This document shows positions 17,799 to 26,190 of a stretch of DNA of 64,000 nt, in pieces. This DNA is from Oligosphaera ethanolica (GTDB lineage: Bacteria > Verrucomicrobiota > Lentisphaeria > Oligosphaerales > Oligosphaeraceae). The notes under the pieces were generated by a model. The model searched no databases. It worked only from the letters and a program-made list of their open reading frames with translations, and was not told the origin of the DNA. The stretch lies in assembly GCF_030814695.1 (NCBI RefSeq), contig NZ_JAUSVL010000001.1, positions 1,240,001 to 1,304,000 on the forward strand, written 5' to 3'. Both the position numbers and the translations under genes were made by a program. Every line of letters starts with the position of its first letter. Positions within the stretch are counted from its first letter, which is position 1.

Positions 17799-19193
17799 CT
17801 ACCCTCGCCGTTGTGCGAGCAGCGCTTCCAGACATTGCAGCCCGCCCGCGAGATCGCTGAATTCGCCATCGAGCTGCTTCTCGAAACAGGCCTGTAACAG
17901 CTCGCCCAACGCCCGGCCTGGCTTCTCGCCCAGGGCCAGAGCGTGTCGCCCCAGCACCAGTGGCTTCGGCGCTTCCGTCATGACCGACAGAGCCGCCACC
18001 CGCGCTGCGAAGGCCCGCAAAGGCCCCAAGTCGGCCTCCTGGCCGCGCCCAGCCGATGCAACCATGTCGCATTCCACCACGCGCAGCAGAAGGTCCATAC
18101 GGCCTCCTACGCGTAGCGACAGACGTCTGATCGCCTTATCCGACGCGTCATTGATGATCAGCCCCATAGGGCACATGTGTTCGCGGACCAGGCGCAACAC
18201 TATGTCCAGCAGCGACACTTCCGACCACATGCGCCGCAGAAACGCCCCGGCAAGTTCTTCGCCGACGACCTCGTGCCCGCTGCTGCGGATGCGGCCATCA
18301 TCATCGTGCACCGTCGTCACCGCCTTACCGAAGTCATGGCAGAGCACCGCCAACGCCACGGCCAGATCGCCGTCCCGCGTGCCGTTGCGGCGCCCAACGG
18401 CGGCATCCAGCGCCAGCAGCGTGTGTTCCCACACATCGCCTTCAGGATGCCAACGTGCGTCCTGTTCGCAGCCCACCAGCGCCGCCAGCTCGGGATAGTA
18501 GCCCAGCCACCCGCAATCCCGCAGAAAACGCAGACCCAGCGACGGCTGCCGACCCTGCAACAGCAATTTCTCCCATTCGCCCGCTAGGCGTTCCGCCGGC
18601 AGATCCTCCGGCGTCATTGATCGGCATAGCGCGACAGTCTCCGGCGCCACCGCAAAGCCCAGCCGGGCGGTGAACTGCATCACCCGCAGCACTCGCAGGG
18701 GATCTTCCGCAAAATGCTCACTGACATGCCGCAGCAGCCCCACCCGCAAATCTTCCACGCCATGCCAAGGATCGATCAACTCGCCGCTGAGCGGATCGCA
18801 GAGTATGGCATTGATGGTCAAATCGCGACGGGCAGCAGCCTCGGCAATGTCCAAATCAGGCGTCGCCTCCACCACAAAGCCACGATGCCCCCACCCCGTC
18901 TTGTTCTCGCGACGCGGCAAGGCCAGATCAATCGGCCAACCACACACCTTGAATACGCCAAAACTGGCCCCAACCAGCTCCAGCCGAAAATGCGCCGCCA
19001 GTATATCCTGCAGGCCCTGCGCACCCAGCCCGTACACCTCCAGGTCAAAGTCCTTGCACCCCTCGCCCAGCAAGGCATCGCGCACGCACCCGCCAACCAG
19101 CAACGCCCGGCCACCACCATCGCGAATGAGCTCCGCAATCCGCCGCACACAACGCATGATGTCACTGTCAGCAAATTCCATTGCCCCATCCAT
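17799..19193 (-). CDS. cca: CCA-adding tRNA nucleotidyltransferase / poly(A) polymerase family with HD domain
   Basis: A 464-residue class II nucleotidyltransferase. The head domain shows LLVGGCVRDALLGEG, the catalytic DFDLEVYG (DxD), RRDLTINAIL and EDPLRVLRVMQFTARLGF. A C-terminal HD phosphohydrolase domain has WEHTLLALD and LCHDFGKAVTT. It adds or repairs the 3' CCA of tRNAs. Length and HD domain match the bacterial CCA/HD type; a poly(A) polymerase role is less likely. No strong Shine-Dalgarno sequence precedes either the first ATG or the ATG four codons later. It converges on the GH106-like gene. Confidence 0.9.
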   Translation of the reverse strand: MDGAMEFADSDIMRCVRRIAELIRDGGGRALLVGGCVRDALLGEGCKDFDLEVYGLGAQGLQDILAAHFRLELVGASFGVFKVCGWPIDLALPRRENKTGWGHRGFVVEATPDLDIAEAAARRDLTINAILCDPLSGELIDPWHGVEDLRVGLLRHVSEHFAEDPLRVLRVMQFTARLGFAVAPETVALCRSMTPEDLPAERLAGEWEKLLLQGRQPSLGLRFLRDCGWLGYYPELAALVGCEQDARWHPEGDVWEHTLLALDAAVGRRNGTRDGDLAVALAVLCHDFGKAVTTVHDDDGRIRSSGHEVVGEELAGAFLRRMWSEVSLLDIVLRLVREHMCPMGLIINDASDKAIRRLSLRVGGRMDLLLRVVECDMVASAGRGQEADLGPLRAFAARVAALSVMTEAPKPLVLGRHALALGEKPGRALGELLQACFEKQLDGEFSDLAGGLQCLEALLAQRRG

Positions 19194-19206
19194 TACGGCC
19201 GCTAAA

Positions 19207-19320
19207 GATCCGTCCGATCCGACCGATCAGGACGACGATCGGTCCGATCCGACCGATCCGACCGATCAAGTCGACGATCCGTCCGAACCGTCCGATCGGT
19301 CCGATCCGTCCGATCCGTCC
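19207..19320. repeat. 9-bp tandem array C, unit GATCCGTCC
   Basis: About twelve units of GATCCGTCC/GATCCGACC/GATCGGTCC begin 14 bp upstream of the CCA-adding enzyme start. Two 12-bp variants (GATCAGGACGAC and GATCAAGTCGAC) interrupt the period. It occupies the probable promoter region of that gene. The unit contains the same GTCC core as arrays A and B. Confidence 0.93.
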
Positions 19321-19335
19321 GCGACAAGCCAGATT

Positions 19336-19435
19336 CGGCCCGAAGGGCCGCACCATGCATAACCCCGGGTGAGGCGCCCGGAGGGCGCCGCAACCCTGGG
19401 TGTATCAACAATATAGGTCAGCGCCCGGAGGGCGC
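19336..19435. repeat. Cluster of GC-rich short hairpins (dispersed repeat type)
   Basis: Three short perfect hairpins lie in tandem: CGGCCC-GAA-GGGCCG (19336-19350), GGCGCCC-GGA-GGGCGCC (19373-19389) and GCGCCC-GGA-GGGCGC (19421-19435). They are joined by AACCCCGGGTGAG and AACCCTGGGTGTATC. The arrangement resembles interspersed repeat elements common in this kind of genome. No gene lies in 19194-19521. Confidence 0.7.
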
Positions 19436-19521
19436 CACCCCCACACCGCGCTCGAACGACCAACTAGAGTCAGCGGTAGCTTCCAGCGCCAGACGTGAGA
19501 CCCACGACCTAATTGTTCTCC

Positions 19522-20589
19522 TCACACCTCGAGGTCTTTGAGGCTATGGCCGGACTCGCGCATGATGTCCTCGCACATAATCTTCTCGCCCTTGGCGTGG
19601 CCAGAGCGCAGGAGCGCCTCGGTCAGCAACGCCACCCGGCAGCCGAATATAAACGGCACCTGGTTCGTGCGGACCTTCCGGCGCAGCAGCTTTACAAAAT
19701 TGTCGCATGGCGACACGGGATAATTCTCCGGCCGCGCCAACGGCACGTCGTTGTACTTGTTTGTTTCCTGGTCAAAATGGATCAATCGCTCGCCCTGGAA
19801 CATCAGACGGCCCTTGGTGCCGCAAATGCGCACGTCGTCCACAAAGCCACCTGGAATATCGCTGATGATGATAATACGGCCGCTGACGCCATTACTCAGC
19901 TCGACGTTGAAGCTACCGTTATATTCTACTTTCCGCTCCTGACCGCGGTAGAAGGAATCAATATTGCCTTGCGCGCTGATGGGCATCAGTCCGGTCATCC
20001 ACAGCATGATGTCCTGGTAGTGGCTGCCCGAGTCGTTGATCTGGCCGCCACCGGAGAATTCCGGCTCGCCACGCCAGCGGGGGCCAGACCAATCCTGTGC
20101 CATGTAAATATAGAAATTGGTTACGTCGCCAATCACGCCCTGCTGGATCAGCTCGCGGGCCTTCATGTACTTGAGCTCAAAATGCCGCTGGTAGTGAATG
20201 ATGCCGACCTTTTTCTTGCGCGCTTCCATCAAACGCGTGATCTCCAGGGCACGCGCGGCGCCGCAGACCATCGGCTTCTCAATCAGCACATTCATGTCGT
20301 GCTCAATGGCGTACTTCACATGGTCGTAATGAGGAACGTGCGGAGTGAAAATGCCCACGGCGTCAAGGTCGTTCTCTTCGATCAGGCGCTTGTAGTCTTC
20401 TGGGCCCGTATAGCGCTTGAAGTCATCGTAGCCAATGACCTTGGCCAGGTTGTCCAGCCGCTCCGGCGCGATGTCTACTGCCGCCACCACTCGCAAGCCC
20501 AATTCGTGCTTGGCCAGCTGCTTGATGCGGTCCGTGCCCGCACCACCACAGCCAATTGCCCCAAAACGAATGTCCTTCTGCTCAGCCAT
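19522..20589 (-). CDS. Gfo/Idh/MocA-family NAD(P)-dependent oxidoreductase
   Basis: A 355-residue protein from the ATG at 20589, chosen because AAGGAG lies 8 bp upstream and the Rossmann motif follows at once. The N-terminal nucleotide-binding fold shows RFGAIGCGGAGTDRI, the catalytic EKPMVCG, and a C-terminal alpha/beta domain with GGGQINDSGSHYQDIMLW, where Asp and His usually act in catalysis. The family oxidises or reduces sugars, inositols and related polyols; the substrate is not evident. It diverges from a phosphohexomutase gene 168 bp away and is followed by repeats. Confidence 0.88.
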   Translation of the reverse strand: MAEQKDIRFGAIGCGGAGTDRIKQLAKHELGLRVVAAVDIAPERLDNLAKVIGYDDFKRYTGPEDYKRLIEENDLDAVGIFTPHVPHYDHVKYAIEHDMNVLIEKPMVCGAARALEITRLMEARKKKVGIIHYQRHFELKYMKARELIQQGVIGDVTNFYIYMAQDWSGPRWRGEPEFSGGGQINDSGSHYQDIMLWMTGLMPISAQGNIDSFYRGQERKVEYNGSFNVELSNGVSGRIIIISDIPGGFVDDVRICGTKGRLMFQGERLIHFDQETNKYNDVPLARPENYPVSPCDNFVKLLRRKVRTNQVPFIFGCRVALLTEALLRSGHAKGEKIMCEDIMRESGHSLKDLEV

Positions 20590-20757
20590 GTCGTCTGCTC
20601 CTTGCTTAATCCTAATCCAATGAAAGCTTTTTTCGACCGCCAGTGAGGCTAAATCCGTGTTGGCCATATATGATAACAAGATCGACCGGCATTACTAGCC
20701 GCAACAGCCAAAAAATGCCCGGAAGCAAGCACCAGCAATCAGTTCACGGACACCGCC

Positions 20758-22314
20758 ATGACTACGCCACGACAGCTCACTAGCCAGGACATCGCCGCCG
20801 TCTTCAAACGCGACGATCTCCGCGGCATCTGGCCCGACCAATTCAACGCCGAAACGGCCTTTCTCGCCGGCCAGGCCATGGCCACGCGCCTTGCCCAGCA
20901 CCACGCCGCGCCCTGCGTCGCCGTCGGCCACGATGCGCGCACGGGATCCTTCGAACTCATGCTGAGCTTCTGCCGCGGCCTGACCGCCGGCGGCGCCAGC
21001 GCTCGCCGCCTCGGTATGGTTTCCAGTGAACAGGTGTACTTCGTCTGTGGCAAATACCAGCGGGAATTCCAGGGCGGCGCCATGATCACCGCGTCCCACA
21101 ACCCCAGGCAATACAACGGCGCCAAATTCATCCACGCCGGCGCCGCGCCTTTCAATGCTGACGACCTGGCCTTCATGCTCGAATTCATGCAAAGCCACCT
21201 CGCCCTGCCCGAGGCCATGGACAGCAGCCAGGATTTCGCCGATCATATCCTGAGCATCGCCAAGATGCCCGCAGACGCCTCGCGGCCGCCCATGACCATC
21301 GTCGTCGCCGCCGGCAATGGTGTCGGCGGCGAGGCCTTCCGGCCCATCGCCGAACGTCTCACGGCCCAGCAGGTCCACACGATCTTCCTCGACGCGAAAC
21401 CCGACGGCGATTTCCCCAACGGCGTGCCCAATCCCCTCCTGCCTGAGTATATGCGCCGCCTCGGCGACGCCGTCCGCCAACACCACGCCGACATCGGCAT
21501 TGGCTTCGACGGCGATGCCGACCGCGCCGGCTTCGTCGACCACCTCGGGCAGGAAATCATCCCATCGCAAGTCCTCGCCCTGGTCGCGCGCCGCAAGGTC
21601 CAGACCGCCACCATGGACGCCGACAGCGCCCCCCGGCCGATGATTTTCTGCAATCTGTGCTGCTCGCGCCTGCTGCAGGACCTCTTTCCCCCGGACGGCC
21701 CCGTCGAGCTACTCGCTACGCCCGTCGGCCACGGCAAGGTCAAACTCCTTATGCGCCACGACCATTTCCGCGAACGCGTCCTCTTCGCCGGCGAACATTC
21801 CGGTCACTACTTCTACCCGGAATTCTTCTACGTGGACAGCGGCATGCTCACCAGTCTGCAGCTGCTCAGCTACGTCCGCCAGCTCAAAGCAGCCGGCCGC
21901 ACGTTGGCCGACGAGCTCCAGCCATGGCGCAACCACTACTGCTGGAGCGGCGAAATCAATTTCACCCTCCCGCGCAAGGAGCTGATCTTCCCTACCCTCG
22001 AAACCATCTGCCGCGAACAGCAAACGCCACCCAGCACCCGCTATGAAATCCGCGTCGATGACGCGCTGGGCCTGCAACGGGTCGTCAAGGCCGACGGCCC
22101 CTACCGCCCTGCGGAATTGCCCGCCGCCGACCTGAAGCTGGTCAGCAGCGCCCCCGACGGCCGCGCCGGCTACTGGTTCGTCCTGCGTTCATCCGGCAAT
22201 GAGCCGGCGCTGCGCCTCAACGTGGAAGCCTGGGGCGATGGCGCCACCGCGCAATGCGCGCGCATCCGCGACGCCATCACCGCCAGTATCCACCGTCTGT
22301 CATCCCAAGCGTAA
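20758..22314 (+). CDS. Phosphomannomutase/phosphoglucomutase (alpha-D-phosphohexomutase)
   Basis: A 518-residue four-domain phosphohexomutase. The phosphoserine loop TASHNPRQYNGAKF is near residue 112, the metal-binding loop is DGDADRAGF, the sugar-binding loop is GEHSGHYFYPE, and the phosphate-binding loop near the C-terminus is RSSGNEPALRLNVEA. It interconverts hexose-1- and hexose-6-phosphates for nucleotide-sugar and polysaccharide synthesis. The length is somewhat greater than the usual 450-470 residues. The 3' end overlaps the convergent deacetylase gene by 15 bp. Confidence 0.9.
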   Translation: MTTPRQLTSQDIAAVFKRDDLRGIWPDQFNAETAFLAGQAMATRLAQHHAAPCVAVGHDARTGSFELMLSFCRGLTAGGASARRLGMVSSEQVYFVCGKYQREFQGGAMITASHNPRQYNGAKFIHAGAAPFNADDLAFMLEFMQSHLALPEAMDSSQDFADHILSIAKMPADASRPPMTIVVAAGNGVGGEAFRPIAERLTAQQVHTIFLDAKPDGDFPNGVPNPLLPEYMRRLGDAVRQHHADIGIGFDGDADRAGFVDHLGQEIIPSQVLALVARRKVQTATMDADSAPRPMIFCNLCCSRLLQDLFPPDGPVELLATPVGHGKVKLLMRHDHFRERVLFAGEHSGHYFYPEFFYVDSGMLTSLQLLSYVRQLKAAGRTLADELQPWRNHYCWSGEINFTLPRKELIFPTLETICREQQTPPSTRYEIRVDDALGLQRVVKADGPYRPAELPAADLKLVSSAPDGRAGYWFVLRSSGNEPALRLNVEAWGDGATAQCARIRDAITASIHRLSSQA

Positions 22315-23106
22315 ACAACCGCCCGCCGGGACTTCCCGCGCCTCGCCTTGGACCGCCACCCACACCGGCTGCGCGCTGGGGTTACACACGACCTTGCCGT
22401 CAACCGTGTAACGCAAGCGCCGCATCGCGTCCAAATAGTCGATGATCTCGATATTGGTCGCGTACCAAATGTCGTCCCGACCAGCAATCTGCTTGGCAAA
22501 TTCTTCCATCAGCGACCAGTTGTTCTCGCGGTCAAATTCAAAACTGTGTCCCCACACATAGAACAGCGACGGCCCCCGGCGCCTGTCGTCCCACATGGCC
22601 AGAAAGTCCTTCGCCTTCTGCATGATGTCGTGCTTGTGATGGCCCGTGGTCGCCCAGCGGTAGGGATCGTCCGGCAGCGTGAAGCCGGCGTCGGCCTTCG
22701 TCGTCCGTGAATAGGCATAACCGCAGGCGCGCACCAGCGACACCACCCGGTCGTCAAAATGACCGTACGGATAAGACAGCCCCCGCACCGGCGCGCCCGT
22801 AATAGCCTCCAACGCCCGACGATCCTCCAGGAGTTCCTGCAGCAGCTCTTCATTGCTCAGCTGTTTCGGATAGGGATGCGTGCAGGTGTGGCCGGCAATC
22901 TCATGCCCGGCGTATAGCGTCGCCGCCTCGGCCGCGCTGATCCGATCGCCGTGCCCCAAGTTGGCGCTGTTCAAGTGAAATGTCCCCCGCAAGCCATAGG
23001 TGTTGAAGAGCTCCACCAAGCGCCGGTCGCCCGCCGGACCGTCGTCATAACTGAAGGTCAACGCCTTGTTCCGACCACCCGGAAAATACTGCATGCGCAC
23101 TGCCAT
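22300..23106 (-). CDS. NodB-type polysaccharide deacetylase
   Basis: A 268-residue carbohydrate esterase family 4 domain. Motif 1 is TFSYDDGPAGD with the catalytic/metal Asp pair, motif 2 is the zinc-ligand HTCTHPYP (HxxxH), and motif 3 is LSYPYGHFDDR. No signal peptide is visible, so a cytoplasmic or small-molecule substrate is possible, as for some sugar or allantoin-type amidohydrolases of this fold. The ATG at 23106 is chosen because AGAGGAG lies 7 bp upstream; an ATG at 23166 adds 20 residues of unlikely sequence. It overlaps the end of the phosphohexomutase gene tail to tail. Confidence 0.85.
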   Translation of the reverse strand: MAVRMQYFPGGRNKALTFSYDDGPAGDRRLVELFNTYGLRGTFHLNSANLGHGDRISAAEAATLYAGHEIAGHTCTHPYPKQLSNEELLQELLEDRRALEAITGAPVRGLSYPYGHFDDRVVSLVRACGYAYSRTTKADAGFTLPDDPYRWATTGHHKHDIMQKAKDFLAMWDDRRRGPSLFYVWGHSFEFDRENNWSLMEEFAKQIAGRDDIWYATNIEIIDYLDAMRRLRYTVDGKVVCNPSAQPVWVAVQGEAREVPAGGCLRLG

Positions 23107-23233
23107 CACACGTCTCCTCTGTAGACCATTTCGCACACCAAAACCCCGGAAAAAATCAGCCGCCAACTATACACCCACAAACCGTCGTTGCGTCAAGGCA
23201 TCACCATGCGACCTGCGAAGACTAATGACCATT

Positions 23234-24220
23234 TCACGTCTTTTGTCCTTGACCGGAACGGCACGCCATTGCTCCTGCCGGCTGTTGCCAGCAAAGCTCT
23301 TGCGCCACGATGTCCGCCACGACCACCAAATTGCGATTCAAAAAGAAATGGTCGCCGTCCAACCAAAGATTTTGCACGACCGGCAATTCCTGCGTCCACG
23401 CATCCACGCCGGCCGGAGATATTGCGGCATCATTTGTACCATTCAGCAAAGTCGTCGGGATATGCAAGGGCGATTCCTGGCCAAAACGATGATTCACCAC
23501 CAGGTGAAAATCTGACCGCAAGGACGGTAAAATCAACTGCATAGTCTCGGGCGATGACAGTATCTCCTCGGGGATGGAATGATAGCGGCGAGCGACGGCT
23601 TGGATAAAGTCAGCATTCGAAAGACCGTCCGTCACCATATCCCCGCCGCAGACCGCCGGCGCCTGGCGACCAGTCAAAAACAAGTGTTCAGGCTGAGTCC
23701 GCGCCTGCCGCCGGCGACGGCGTGACAATTCAAAAGCAACCATCGCGCCCATGCTGTGGCCATAGTACGAGCAAGGACTTTCAGCCAATATCTCGCTAAG
23801 ATTCGATTCAATATCCATCAGCAATGCTTCCATGTCAGGGGCTGGCGCAGAACGGAAGCGCGCCTCACGGCCGGGGTAGGCCACAATCAGTGTTTCAATA
23901 CCAGACTGCGCAAGTATGCGGGCAAAGGGAAAGTAAGCAGAAGGACCGCCCCCTGCGTGAGGGAAAACGAGCAACCGCGCAAAAATTGGCACAGTGGGAG
24001 AACAAGGGCAGACAACTCCTTCGGGAAGGTGTTTGGCTATCACGGGCAATATCCCCCGCCCAGACTGCAAATACTTCACACACCAGTGGCTCTTCACAAA
24101 GGCGCGGCAAATATCAGCATCCGCTGACTGAAAAATAACAGACCAACCGACCGGCAGCGTGGAATAAGGATGCTCGACAATCGCCAGACGACCTTCGTTC
24201 GTCGAATAAACCTCCGGCAT
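23234..24220 (-). CDS. MbtH-like domain fused to a type II thioesterase
   Basis: A 328-residue protein. Residues about 80-310 are a type II (editing) thioesterase of the NRPS/PKS kind: LLVFPHAGGGPSAYFPFA, the nucleophile elbow YGHSMGAM (Ser156), LLNGTNDAAIS with the likely Asp, and WLDGDHFFL with the likely His. Such enzymes clear misprimed carrier proteins. Residues about 8-48 (NEGRLAIVEH, LPVGWSVIFQ, C38, HW at 45-46) align with MbtH proteins, the small partners that activate adenylation domains. They keep the PxGW, Cys and Trp positions but lack the usual SLWP stretch. AGGAG lies 7 bp before the ATG. It faces away from the main biosynthetic genes and is probably part of the cluster. The MbtH call is less sure than the thioesterase call. 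Confidence 0.8.
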   Translation of the reverse strand: MPEVYSTNEGRLAIVEHPYSTLPVGWSVIFQSADADICRAFVKSHWCVKYLQSGRGILPVIAKHLPEGVVCPCSPTVPIFARLLVFPHAGGGPSAYFPFARILAQSGIETLIVAYPGREARFRSAPAPDMEALLMDIESNLSEILAESPCSYYGHSMGAMVAFELSRRRRRQARTQPEHLFLTGRQAPAVCGGDMVTDGLSNADFIQAVARRYHSIPEEILSSPETMQLILPSLRSDFHLVVNHRFGQESPLHIPTTLLNGTNDAAISPAGVDAWTQELPVVQNLWLDGDHFFLNRNLVVVADIVAQELCWQQPAGAMACRSGQGQKT

Positions 24221-24589
24221 AAAAAAACTCCTGTCCTAAATAACCAACTGACGCCATTAAAAAAAGAATATAAGAATAATTACACGGTGATAATTGTCGC
24301 AAAACCATTTGCCTAATTGCTGTTAAAAAACATCAACAACGCATGCAATTACCACAAAATAAGTTTTCGTCACGGTGAAAAATAAGGCACCGAGCCATGC
24401 TTTGCTAATTCGAAAAAAGGAATGTCCTGAATGCGCGCTGATTTCTTCGACAACAAGAGTCAATATCAGCATAATGGCGTCCCATTCATTACCGAAGGTG
24501 CCGTTCACAAATTACGTTTACACATTGCAGTACAAACGCTCTTTCATGTCATACCTTGTCGACGGCCAACATTTCCCTGGCCGCGAAGC

Positions 24590-24832
24590 GGCAAGCGCCC
24601 TGGAGGGGCGCTGTCATCGTAGCCCAGGGCAAGCGGCGCCGAAGGCGCGCGCCGCCCTGGGTACAGCGTCTATTGCGCTCGTGTTCCTCGGCCTCTTTGG
24701 CCCCAGTCGGCGAAGCTGACTGGGGCCAAAGAGGCAATGGAATCTCACCTTTTTTTGTTTGCGCTGTCGCACGCTTTCAGCATGCCTGGGTATAGTTGTC
24801 AACGTAATTATCGAACAGCCCCTAAGGTAAGC
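24590..24832 (+). repeat. Dispersed palindromic element, copy 2
   Basis: This is a second copy of the 8522-8850 element, with the same order of blocks (CGCGAAGCGGCA, AGCCCAGGGCAAGC, GCGCGCCGCCC, palindrome, GCACGCTTTCAGC, GTAATTATCGA). The palindrome arms are 18 bp (24691-24708 and 24718-24735) around GGCGAAGCT. That loop is the exact reverse complement of the copy 1 loop. Copy 2 is shorter because about 60 bp after the palindrome in copy 1 are missing. No gene is supported in the rest of 24221-25075. Confidence 0.85.
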
Positions 24833-24975
24833 CCTAGTAAATGCCCAGCCCAAATTTGGCTGCAAAGGCTGACAGAGCAGTAATTATCTATGATCTCCTG
24901 TCATTTATCTGATAGTAATTTTTCTCGCGCGACTCGTGCTTTTTTCATGACATAAGCTAAAACGAATAGAACTAC

Positions 24976-25005
24976 TTGTATTTGCCGATTTCGGCATGAT
25001 ATAAG
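24976..25005 (+). promoter_or_regulatory. Possible promoter with a palindromic operator in the spacer
   Basis: TTGTAT (24976-24981) and TATAAG (25000-25005) are separated by 18 bp, about 70 bp before the DUF697-type gene. The spacer contains a perfect inverted repeat, TGCCGA-TT-TCGGCA (24983-24996), a good position for a repressor. The -35 box is weak. Confidence 0.4.
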
Positions 25006-25075
25006 TTAATGTTATGCGTGCCCCAAGGTGTCCCTTTTTCCCATTTTTCACATCAAGACAAGGGAGATTGAAACC

Positions 25076-25765
25076 ATGGCTAAGAACAATGCAAAAGATG
25101 ATTTTTCCATGAAATCCGAGTCCGTTTCTTTGGAGATTGATCAGGCAGCCGAGGCCATCATGGAACCCGCAGCTGCCGCCATTGCGCCCGCAGCCGACGC
25201 CGACGCCGACGCCGCCCCAGTCGCAACTGCGGCCGCCCCGGTTCCGACTTTGGACGAGCAGGCCGAAAGCATCGTGCAGAAATATGTCCTTTGGGCGATG
25301 GCTGGCGGTGTGGCGCCAGTGCTTATCGACTCCATTCTGGTCAGCGGTGTCCAGATTAAAATGCTTCGTGAGCTGTCCAAACTCTACGATGTCGCGTTCA
25401 GCCAGAACCTCGGCAAAACCGCCCTTGCCACCCTCATTGGTGGCCTCGGCTCCGGCACCCTCTCCCGCAGTATGCTGGCCTCTGCCGCCAAAATGATTCC
25501 TTTTGTCGGACCGGTTTTCGGGTTCACCGCCATGCCTGTTCTCGCTGGTGCCGCCACCTTCGCTCTTGGCAAATTGTTCAGCCAGCATTTTGCCTCCGGC
25601 GGGACTTTCCTCACTTTCGATGCTTCCGGCGTCAAAGACACCTTCGCTGACTACTACGAACAGGGCAAGAAAGCCTCCACCAATGTCATGCGGACCGTCA
25701 AAGAAAAAGTCAAGTTTGATGGCAGCAATGACGCGGTTGCAGAAAAGACCGCCGCAGTAAATTGA
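25076..25765 (+). CDS. DUF697-type membrane-associated protein
   Basis: A 229-residue protein. An Ala/Asp/Pro-rich N-terminal stretch (30-58, including ADADADA) is followed by a DUF697-like domain: ESIVQKYVLWAMAGGVAPVLIDSILVSGVQIKMLREL, NLGKTALATLIGGLGSGTLS and two hydrophobic stretches (about 135-165). DUF697 is found in YcjF-type proteins and fused to small GTPases, and its function is poorly known. The ATG at 25076 is preceded by AGGGAG and begins a plausible cytoplasmic tail; an ATG at 25028 lacks a ribosome-binding site. It precedes the export/biosynthesis genes but is separated from them by a 425-bp leader, so membership of the cluster is uncertain. Confidence 0.65.
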   Translation: MAKNNAKDDFSMKSESVSLEIDQAAEAIMEPAAAAIAPAADADADAAPVATAAAPVPTLDEQAESIVQKYVLWAMAGGVAPVLIDSILVSGVQIKMLRELSKLYDVAFSQNLGKTALATLIGGLGSGTLSRSMLASAAKMIPFVGPVFGFTAMPVLAGAATFALGKLFSQHFASGGTFLTFDASGVKDTFADYYEQGKKASTNVMRTVKEKVKFDGSNDAVAEKTAAVN

Positions 25766-25792
25766 TTTGGTTGGGCAAATCGCCTGATCCCA

Positions 25793-26105
25793 TCTCCCCA
25801 AAACTGTTATCGCCATCGGCCCTGGCGGTTTTAGGGAGAGGGGTGAAATGGGCAGCGTGCAGTCTTTGATATGAAGCCTTGGCATCTCGTCTCTTGCCAA
25901 GGCCCAGAGTGTCCCGGACAGTCGTGATTCCGACAAGAGCCGACCGCTAGCGCTTGGCCACCTCAGGGGGGCTGACCACATACGAAATCGTGAGTATTTA
26001 TCGTATCACCCCGTTTCGGACAAACGTGCGAGCCCATAGGCTCATCAGGCAGTGAGTTTTTCTGCCTCGGACGTTCCGATACCGCGAGGTGGTGATAGGC
26101 CACCA
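25793..26105 (+). promoter_or_regulatory. Hairpin-rich leader before the peptide exporter gene
   Basis: The gap between the DUF697-type gene and the exporter holds a run of stems: CTCCC...GGGAG enclosing CGCC/GGCG (25793-25837), a perfect 9-bp stem GCCTTGGCA/TGCCAAGGC (25876-25903), TACGA/TCGTA (25981-26005), GAGCC-CATA-GGCTC (26030-26043), AGGCAG/CTGCCT (26047-26067), CCTCG/CGAGG (26065-26089) and GGTGG/CCACC (26089-26104). Some overlap and so exclude each other. The first may serve as a terminator for the upstream gene, though no T-run follows. No known riboswitch class was recognised. Confidence 0.45.
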
Positions 26106-26190
26106 GGGGTGGGCGAGGGGCGCTTTTTGTCTTGAGTCATCGGGGAACCGACCGGTCTGGGGTGGGATATGGCAGATGCTGGAGAGGTTG

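Noticed and set aside
19207..19320. CRISPR-like array
   Set aside because: Units are 9 bp, contiguous and without spacers; no cas genes are nearby. The same holds for the arrays at 8261 and 17593.
24375..24719. 114-residue open frame upstream of the second repeat
   Set aside because: Half of it is the dispersed repeat, and the rest has no ribosome-binding site or family resemblance.
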